A stretch of DNA of 6,406 nt from an uncultured Eubacteriales bacterium (GTDB lineage Bacteria > Bacillota > Clostridia > Oscillospirales > Acutalibacteraceae): assembly GCA_900319255.1 (NCBI GenBank), contig ONNU01000275.1:1-6406 (forward strand), read 5' to 3'. A model generated the notes under the pieces. It was not told where the DNA came from, made no database searches, and saw nothing but the letters and a program-made list of their open reading frames with translations. The position numbers and the translations under genes are program-made. Below, in pieces: positions 1 to 5,900 of the stretch. Position 1 is the first letter of the stretch, and every line of letters starts with the position of its first letter.

Positions 1-66
1 CACGCCGGCGCGATTTTGACACCGGCGGCACGCCGGCGCGATTTTGACACCGGCGGCACGCCGGCG
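1..66. repeat. 28-bp GC-rich tandem repeat array, left block
   Basis: Two perfect head-to-tail copies of a 28-bp unit (1-28 and 29-56) are followed by the first 10 bases of a third (57-66). The unit has a GC-rich part and a short AT-rich core that reads GATTTTGACA. Each junction between units forms a small hairpin of CCGGCG and CGCCGG around a GCA loop (22-36 and 50-64). The right end merges into the perfect 14-bp palindrome CGCCGGCGCCGGCG at 59-72. There are no spacers between units, so this is not a CRISPR array. The array runs off the left edge of the window, so its full copy number is unknown. It may be a dispersed intergenic repeat of the host genome. Confidence 0.9.
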
Positions 67-192
67 CCGGCGTTGGTGTAAAATATTTCTGGGTCTTTGA
101 TAAGGAGCTGGCTGAGAATAATTTCATTCTCCCCTTACTACCTAAGTATAACACGCGAGAACGAAAGTAAAGCATTGTCAGATCTGCCAACG
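67..192. other. 126-bp AT-richer segment interrupting the 28-bp repeat array
   Basis: Deleting this segment joins the first 10 bases of a unit (57-66) exactly to its remaining 18 bases (193-210), so it splits the third unit. Near its ends are short inverted repeats, GCGTTGG at 70-76 and CCAACGC at 187-193. Inside is a hairpin built from TAAGG/CCTTA (101-105 with 133-137) and GAGAAT/ATTCTC (114-119 with 126-131, loop 120-125). No T-run follows the hairpin on the + strand, so it is not a convincing terminator. No clear target-site duplication is visible beyond a possible CG. I see no convincing gene. It may be a small inserted element or a normal inter-block part of a larger repeat. Confidence 0.55.
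146..154 (-). promoter_or_regulatory. possible extended -10 on the minus strand
   Basis: Read on the minus strand this is TGTTATACT, an extended -10 (TGn plus TATACT). No good -35 lies at 16-18 bp; the nearest candidate (TTTACT, 166-171) is only 14 bp away. It would transcribe leftwards through the repeat block at 1-66. One short motif in an AT-rich stretch is weak evidence. Confidence 0.22.
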
Positions 193-220
193 CGATTTTG
201 ACACCGGCGGCACGCCGGCG
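193..220. repeat. 28-bp GC-rich repeat, right block
   Basis: Bases 193-210 are the last 18 bases of the 28-bp unit seen at 1-56, and 211-220 are the first 10 bases of a further unit. All 28 positions match the left block in the same orientation. The junction hairpin CCGGCG-GCA-CGCCGG recurs at 204-218. It ends only 4 bp before the -35 hexamer at 225, so the repeat abuts the promoter of the peptidase gene. The TTGACA inside the repeat (198-203) is too far from the -10 (44 bp) to be its -35. Confidence 0.88.
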
Positions 221-224
221 GCTG

Positions 225-253
225 TTGATTTTTTGATAAATGCGGGGTATAAT
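225..253 (+). promoter_or_regulatory. sigma-A-type promoter for the peptidase gene
   Basis: The -35 is TTGATT (225-230) and the -10 is a perfect consensus TATAAT (248-253), separated by 17 bp. Transcription should begin near 259-261, giving a leader of about 54 bases before the TTG start at 314. The leader has a weak CCGG-GAGAT-CCGG hairpin (282-294). Since no terminator is visible between the first two genes, this promoter could also serve the downstream ABC genes. Confidence 0.75.
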
Positions 254-300
254 AGAAGAGTGTATGCTGAATGAAATGATGCCGGGAGATCCGGTTGTTA

Positions 301-307
301 GGGAGGG
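301..307 (+). promoter_or_regulatory. Shine-Dalgarno site that fixes the TTG start
   Basis: GGGAGGG lies 6-7 bases before the TTG at 314. The only nearby in-frame ATG (329, residue 6) is over 20 bases away, so the ribosome site favours TTG. The first residues then read MKFSEM, a typical N-terminus for this peptidase family. Confidence 0.75.
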
Positions 308-313
308 CTTGAA

Positions 314-2002
314 TTGAAATTCTCTGAAATGATATATGAAAGACCTGCGCTGGAGGAAATCAGAGCGAAGGCGGATTCTATAAGACAACAGTTTGTAAGC
401 GCCGATACTCCGCAGGCTGCGGAACAGGCATTTATGCTGTATGAAAAGCTTTCTTCTCATGTTGAAACTATGATGAGCCTTGCTTATGTGAGAAATACTA
501 TCGACACCGGGGATGAATTCTATGAAAAGGAAGTAGAGTATATTGATGAGATATCCCCTGTGGTGTCCGAGCTTGCCCGGCAGTTTACAAGGGCTTTGCT
601 TGAAAGCAGGTTCCGGGAGCATCTTATGGATAAATTCGGGAAAATGATCTTTCTCAACGGCGATATCTTTATGCGCTCCTTCTCTCCTGAGATAATTCAG
701 GAAACTCAGGAGGCTAATAAACTCGAAACAGCCTATCAGAAGCTGATTGCCTCCGCTCAGATAGATTTTGAGGGGGAAAAACGTACTATCTCCCAGATGC
801 ACCCCTTCAAGGAATCAGCTGATGATAATATACGCCGCAGCGCATGGATAGCAGAGGGCAGCTTCTATTGCGATCACGGCGCTGAGCTTGATGATATATT
901 CGATAAGCTTGTAGCTTTGCGAAATAAAATGGCTGAAAAGCTGGGCCATGAAAATTTTGTGAAATCAGGATATCTCCAGATGACAAGAAACTGCTACACT
1001 CCGGAGGATATTGCAAAGTTCAGAGACGCTGTTATCAAATATATCGTCCCTGCCGCAGACAGGCTTTATCGTGAACAGGCTGAAAGAACAGGCATGAGCT
1101 ATCCTCTGAGCTTTGCAGACGCTGCTCTGAGATTCCGTGACGGCAACCCCTGTCCGAAAGGCAGCCCCGATGATATTCTCCGCATCGGAAAAGAGCTTTA
1201 TCATGAGCTTTCACAGGAAAGCGCGGAATTTATTGATATGATGCTTGAAAATGAGCTTATGGATGTTCTCAGCAAAAAGGGCAAGGCCGGCGGCGGTTAT
1301 TGTACCCAGCTTGATGACTATAAGGTTCCCTTTATCTTTGCAAATTTCAACGGCACAGCTGATGATGTTGAGGTCATTACCCACGAAGCCGGTCATGCCT
1401 TTGCTTTTTATGAAGCAAGGAATATCGTTCCCAGAGAAAATCAAAGCCCCACTCTTGAAGCCTGCGAGATACATTCCATGACAATGGAATTTTTCGGCTG
1501 GAGAAAAAGCGACGCTTTCTTCGGGGACGAAAGCAAAAAGTTCCGCTACAGCCACCTGTTCAGCGCCATAACCTTTATACCCTACGGCACGATGGTGGAT
1601 CATTTCCAGCATATTATTTATGAAAAGCCCCATCTGACCCCGGCGCAAAGACATGAGGTCTGGAAAGAGCTGATGGGTGTATATATGCCGTGGATGAAGC
1701 TTGACGGCTCGCCCTTCTACGGTGAGGGCAGGGGCTGGCAAAGACAGCTTCATATCTATGAAAATCCGTTTTATTATATCGACTATTGTCTTGCGCAGAC
1801 GGCAGCCCTTGAATTCTGGGTCATCATGCAGAGGGATCATAATGAGGCATGGGAAAGATATATGCGCCTTGTGAAAAAAGCAGGAACAATGACCTTTACG
1901 GAGCTGATAGATGAAGCCGGTCTGAGATCCCCCTTTGATGAAAACGCTCTCAGGGAGGTAGCCGAAGCCGCACAGCAATGGCTCGAGAAAAACAGTATCT
2001 GA
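314..2002 (+). CDS. M3-family zinc oligoendopeptidase (M3B, PepF-like)
   Basis: A complete 562-residue protein, the usual length for the clostridial M3 oligoendopeptidase group related to but distinct from classic PepF. Such enzymes are cytosolic zinc metallopeptidases that cut short peptides, typically in nutrition or peptide turnover. The zinc site is HEAGH at residues 357-361 (Glu358 catalytic) with the third ligand probably Glu385 in EACEIHSM, 28 residues after the first His, as in the family. Downstream HIYENPFYYIDY (480-491) carries the His and Tyr residues expected to help stabilise the transition state. There is no signal peptide or membrane segment. It starts at TTG, supported by the Shine-Dalgarno site at 301-307; ATG at 329 is the alternative. 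It has its own promoter at 225-253 and ends TGA 52 bp before the ABC ATPase. The family is secure; the substrate is unknown. Confidence 0.95.
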   Translation: MKFSEMIYERPALEEIRAKADSIRQQFVSADTPQAAEQAFMLYEKLSSHVETMMSLAYVRNTIDTGDEFYEKEVEYIDEISPVVSELARQFTRALLESRFREHLMDKFGKMIFLNGDIFMRSFSPEIIQETQEANKLETAYQKLIASAQIDFEGEKRTISQMHPFKESADDNIRRSAWIAEGSFYCDHGAELDDIFDKLVALRNKMAEKLGHENFVKSGYLQMTRNCYTPEDIAKFRDAVIKYIVPAADRLYREQAERTGMSYPLSFADAALRFRDGNPCPKGSPDDILRIGKELYHELSQESAEFIDMMLENELMDVLSKKGKAGGGYCTQLDDYKVPFIFANFNGTADDVEVITHEAGHAFAFYEARNIVPRENQSPTLEACEIHSMTMEFFGWRKSDAFFGDESKKFRYSHLFSAITFIPYGTMVDHFQHIIYEKPHLTPAQRHEVWKELMGVYMPWMKLDGSPFYGEGRGWQRQLHIYENPFYYIDYCLAQTAALEFWVIMQRDHNEAWERYMRLVKKAGTMTFTELIDEAGLRSPFDENALREVAEAAQQWLEKNSI

Positions 2003-2054
2003 TAATGCATACGTCATAAAAACAAACGAAAGAAATACTGAGGATTGATAATCA

Positions 2055-2762
2055 ATGAAAAAGGATTTTGTGCTTTTTGAAAATGTATATAAGCGCTATA
2101 AAATGGGAGAGGTCACAATCACCGCTGCGGATGGTGTAAGCTTTTCGATAAACGAGGGCGAATTCGCAGTGGTCGTGGGTCTTTCCGGCGCAGGAAAAAC
2201 AACGGTTCTGAATATACTGGGCGGTATCGACAACTGCGATGAAGGCAGGATACTCGTAGGAGGCAAGGATATCAGCAGGCTTACCGGAAAGGATCTTGCA
2301 TCATACCGCCGCTATGATATCGGCTTTGTTTTCCAGTTCTATAACCTGATTCCCAACCTTACGGCAAAAGAAAACGTAGAGCTTGCCACCCAGATATGCA
2401 ATGACAGCATAGACGCTGATACGGCGCTTGAAAGCGTGGGGCTGTCCGAAAGGAAGAATAATTTCCCGTCCCAGCTTTCCGGCGGTGAGCAGCAGCGTGT
2501 ATCCATTGCCCGCGCCCTTGCGAAAAAGCCCAAGCTTCTTCTTTGTGACGAGCCCACCGGCGCGCTGGATTATAATACAGGCAAAAACATATTGAAGCTT
2601 TTGCAGACGAAATGTACAGAGGACGGTATGACTGTTGTGCTTATCACTCACAATTCAGCTATCACCCCGATGGCAAACCGTGTTATAAACATGAGAAGCG
2701 GAAGGGTCATAAGCAATACGGTCAATGAAACTCCTGTTCCGATAGAAGAGATCGAATGGTAA
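2055..2762 (+). CDS. ABC transporter ATP-binding protein, MacB/LolD/FtsE type
   Basis: A complete 235-residue nucleotide-binding subunit with every key motif. The A-loop Tyr is probably Tyr15. Walker A is GLSGAGKTT (42-50, Lys48), the Q-loop is Gln94 in FVFQFYNLIP, and the signature is LSGGEQQR (141-148). Walker B is LLLCDE (161-166, catalytic Glu166), followed by the D-loop ALD (170-172) and the switch His199. The FQFYNLIPNLTAKENVEL stretch is typical of the MacB/LolD/FtsE class, which pairs with FtsX-type permeases in exporters, lipoprotein extractors or cell-wall mechanotransmitters. It should dimerise on the cytosolic face and hydrolyse ATP for the permease at 2999. Its Shine-Dalgarno site (TGAGGA, 2039-2044) is weak and about 10 bases from the ATG. 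With no promoter or terminator seen in the 52-bp gap upstream, read-through from the peptidase gene is plausible. The transported substrate cannot be inferred. Confidence 0.95.
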   Translation: MKKDFVLFENVYKRYKMGEVTITAADGVSFSINEGEFAVVVGLSGAGKTTVLNILGGIDNCDEGRILVGGKDISRLTGKDLASYRRYDIGFVFQFYNLIPNLTAKENVELATQICNDSIDADTALESVGLSERKNNFPSQLSGGEQQRVSIARALAKKPKLLLCDEPTGALDYNTGKNILKLLQTKCTEDGMTVVLITHNSAITPMANRVINMRSGRVISNTVNETPVPIEEIEW

Positions 2763-2812
2763 ATTGATTCAGAAAAGCAGATTGTAAAAGTTTCGCCAGC
2801 CTTTTCAAAGAC

Positions 2813-2856
2813 CGCAGGGGTTCAGGGGGTGCGGGTGTCCGGTGGACACCTCTGCG
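2813..2856 (+). other. two-tier hairpin inside the intergenic element
   Basis: An outer stem CGCAG/CTGCG encloses a strong 7-bp stem GGTGTCC/GGACACC with a GGT loop (2841-2843), extended by G-U pairs. No U-run follows, so it does not look like an intrinsic terminator. In the ABC transcript it could pause polymerase or shield the ATPase message from 3' decay. That role is inference. Confidence 0.5.
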
Positions 2857-2947
2857 TACTGAATCTTAGCTGCTAAAGCCTGACTATCTCAGGGGATAAG
2901 GAGGCGGACAAAACAGAAAATGTCTTTTTCCGCATTAAACACAGCAT

Positions 2948-2953
2948 TATAAT
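2948..2953 (+). promoter_or_regulatory. candidate -10 hexamer upstream of the permease
   Basis: A perfect TATAAT adjoins the right inverted-repeat arm of the intergenic element. No recognisable -35 sits 16-18 bp upstream, where only a T-rich TTTTTC is found (2925-2930), and there is no TG extension. If active it would start transcripts near 2960, about 40 bases before the permease start. Confidence 0.3.
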
Positions 2954-2986
2954 ACTTTTACAATCCGCGGACATATTCTATTGGAA

Positions 2987-2991
2987 AGGAG
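2987..2991 (+). promoter_or_regulatory. Shine-Dalgarno site of the permease gene
   Basis: AGGAG, within a purine-rich run GGAAAGGAGAAGG (2983-2995), lies 7 bases before the ATG at 2999. This supports that start, which places a basic N-terminus directly before the first membrane segment. Confidence 0.75.
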
Positions 2992-2998
2992 AAGGTAA

Positions 2999-5900
2999 AT
3001 GAAAGCGCTGCATAAAAACATAATAAGAGAAATAAGCCGAACCAAATCAAGATTCCTGTCAATACTTGCAATAATCGCTATCAGTACCGGATTCTTTACA
3101 GGCGTAAAGGCGGCAAGCCCCAGTATGCTCGAGACCGGAAGAAATTACTTCAATACCAATAATCTCATGGATATCCGGCTGCTGTCCACGGTGGGATTTG
3201 ACGATGATGATATCGAAGCCATACGGAACTCGGAATCAACGGATGAAGTCATGCCGGCATATTTTGCCGATCTGATAATATCGGAAAAGGATGTTGACCA
3301 GGTGGTCAGGGTACATTCTATCCCCCAGGCATCAGAGCATGGTTCAAAAACTCTGAATGAGCTTGTCATGAAAGAGGGCAGGATGCCGAAAAATGATGAT
3401 GAATGTATTCTTGACGATTACTATTTCCGGCAGTATAAATATAAGCTGGGGGATAAGATAACCTTCAAAGCCGAAACTGAAAACGGCAAGATAACCGATA
3501 CACTGAAACACAGCGAATATACCATTGTGGGCACAGCCAATTCTCCCCAGTATCTTACATATATGAGGGGAAACACAAATATCGGCTCCGGAGCGATCCT
3601 GATGTTTGTAATGCTGAAGCCTACGGAATTCAAGACGGAACGCTATACCGATGTCTATGTAAAAACAAAGGCAAGCACAAAATATACCGATACGCTTACC
3701 GATGAATATAAGGAGCTTGTCAATGAGGAAAAGGACGAATATACAAAGCTTTCAAAGGAAAGAATAAAGTATTTCAATGAAGTTACCTACAGCGATGCGG
3801 TGAAAAAGCTTGAGGATGCCAGAAAGGAATATAACACCAGCAAAAAGGACGCTGAAAAGGATATATCTGACGGCGAAAAAAAGCTCCATGACGGCGAAAG
3901 AGAGCTGCAGGAAAAGCTCCTCGAGGGTCAGAAGAAAATAGAGGACGGCGAAAAAGAGCTTGAGGACGGAAAAAAACAGCTTGAAGAGGCTCAGGAAAAA
4001 TATAATCAGGGCATTGAGGAAGGTAAGAAAAAAATAACAGACGGTCAGCTGCAGCTTGCTCAGGGCAAGGCGGAATATGAAAAGGCAAAGAATACATATG
4101 ATATTGAAATGGAAAAGGCTCAGCGCCAGCTTGATAATGCCCAGAAGGAATATGACACCCAGAGACAGCTTTTTTACAATACCACCAAGCCACAGGCGGA
4201 ATCAATGCTGACCCTGCTGAAAACAGCCATCGAAGCCGCAGATAAGGCTATCGAAAAAACTGAAAAAGCGATTGCAGATATCAGTGAAGATTCAGATCTC
4301 AGCGAGCTTACGAAAAAGCTTGATGAATATAAGGGAAAGCTTGATGAGCTGAAAAAGCAGTATGACGACGGCATGGCTCAGCTTGCGCAGGGCGAAGCAA
4401 AGCTGAATGAGGCAAAGCAGCAGCTTGACGATGCATGGAATGAATTTGAAACCAAAAAGACAGATGCATCCACGCAGCTGAATGAAGCAAAGCTGAAGCT
4501 TGATTATGCCCAGACGGAGCTTGACAACGGAAAGCTGGAGCTTGAGACCTCGATGTCCACCGGGACGCTGAAGCTGGAGCAGGCAAGACGGAAGATAGAG
4601 GACGGAGAAAAGGAGCTGCAAAAGGGAAAAGAAGAGCTTGAAAAGAAAAAAGCCGAAGGTATGCAGACCCTTAAAGAATCAAGGGAAAAGCTTGCAAACG
4701 GAAAAAACACAGCCCGGATTGAGCTTGGCGACGCTGAGAAAAAGCTCAGGGACGCTCAGGAAAAACTCGATAAGCTTGATAATGCCAAATGGATGGTCTA
4801 TGACCGTCAGGATAACGTAGGCTATTCAGGCTTTGTAGAGGATGCGCTGAGGGTAGATAATATCGCAACTGTATTTCCCGTTTTCTTCCTGCTGGTAGCG
4901 GCTCTGGTCAGCCTTACCACCATGTCAAGAATGGTCGAGGAAAGACGTGTTGAGATCGGCACGCTGAAAGCTCTGGGCTATTCAAACACAGCCATTGCAT
5001 CGAAATACTTTATCTATGCCGCCTCAGCAGCGCTGATAGGAAGCATAGCCGGTGCCGTCATAGGAATTGCAACGCTGCCGTATATAATACTTGAAACCTA
5101 CGGCATACTGTATTTACTTCCGGCGACCATACTATCCATTCCATGGGGCAGCTTTATATTTTCGGCAGGAACAGGAATACTCTGCACCTGTACTGTGGCG
5201 GTATTCACCTGTCTGGGAGAGCTTGTTTCAAAGCCGGCAGTGCTGATGCGCCCGAAGGCTCCCAAGCCCGGAAAGCGCATCCTGCTTGAATATTTCACCC
5301 CTCTGTGGTCAAGGATGAGCTTTATCTCAAAGGTAACGGCAAGGAATCTTTTCAGATATAAGGCAAGATTCATGATGACGGTAATAGGCGTTGCGGGATG
5401 TACGGCGCTTATCGTCGGCGGTCTGGGGCTGAGGGATTCAATAGGGATAGTCGCAGATCTGCAATACGGTCAGATCACCTTGTATGACGAGGTATACGCC
5501 CTCAGCGAATCCGGCACGGCAAAGGAAAACGAATATATCATGTCTCTGCTCCGCAAGGATGAAAGGCTGAAAAATCCTCTGCTGACGAATCACGAATGGC
5601 TGAATTTCAGATACAATAATGAATCCAGAGAGGAAAGGCTTATTGTCCCGGAGGATAATGAGACCTTCAAGAAAATGTTTGTTCTGCGTGACAGGGAAAC
5701 GAAGGAAAGACTTGAGCTGCAGGACGACGGTGTTATCCTCAATGACAGACTTGGAGAGGTGCTTGGTCTGAAAGCGGGGGATAAGATAAAATTCACCCTT
5801 GACGGCAAGGAATACGAAGCAAAGATAACCGCCCTGAGCGAAAACTATACAGGCAACTATGTATATATGAACCCCGCCATGTATCAGAAGCTCACAGGGC

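Larger units (their letters stand above)
2777..2968. repeat. 192-bp inverted-repeat-bounded element (MITE-like) between ATPase and permease genes
   Basis: The ends are a 15-bp inverted repeat with one mismatch: 2777-2791 pairs with 2954-2968, and 12 bp are perfect (GATTGTAAAAGT against ACTTTTACAATC). Inside are further hairpins: CGCAG/CTGCG (2813-2817 with 2852-2856) enclosing GGTGTCC/GGACACC (2834-2850); CCTGA/TCAGG (2879-2893); and GCGGA/TCCGC (2904-2908 with 2929-2933). There is no ORF of note and no clear target-site duplication. The left part (a GCCAGCCTTTTCAAAG-like segment followed by G-rich sequence) resembles, from memory, intergenic repeats common in Ruminococcus-type genomes. A non-autonomous element or a dispersed structured repeat is the best reading. 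A cis-acting RNA of the operon is the alternative. Confidence 0.6.

Noticed and set aside
101..137. Terminator of an upstream gene
   Set aside because: A hairpin can form, but it has a large internal bulge and no T-run on the + strand, and no upstream coding region is visible in the window.
198..203. TTGACA in the 28-bp repeat as the -35 of the peptidase promoter
   Set aside because: It is 44 bp from the TATAAT at 248. TTGATT at 225-230 has the correct 17-bp spacing.
1..220. CRISPR array made of 28-bp repeats
   Set aside because: The units are directly adjacent with no spacers, and the single 126-bp interruption splits one unit internally. No cas gene is present.
1211..2017. 268-residue minus-strand ORF antisense to the peptidase gene
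   Set aside because: It lies wholly over the catalytic half of a clear M3 peptidase, has no recognisable motif or ribosome site, and is explained as a codon-usage shadow.
2834..2850. Intrinsic terminator after the ATPase gene
   Set aside because: The 7-bp stem is strong but is followed by TCTGCG, not a U-run. The T-run at 2925-2929 has only a weak, widely spaced stem before it.
3783..4710. Several overlapping minus-strand ORFs rich in Ser/Phe/Leu or Pro/His
   Set aside because: They are the reverse reading of the Lys/Glu/Leu coiled-coil codons, whose repetitive nature keeps several frames open. They overlap each other and lack start signals.
4638..4820. 60-residue + strand ORF inside the permease
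   Set aside because: An out-of-frame reading of lysine-rich coiled-coil codons with no ribosome site of its own.
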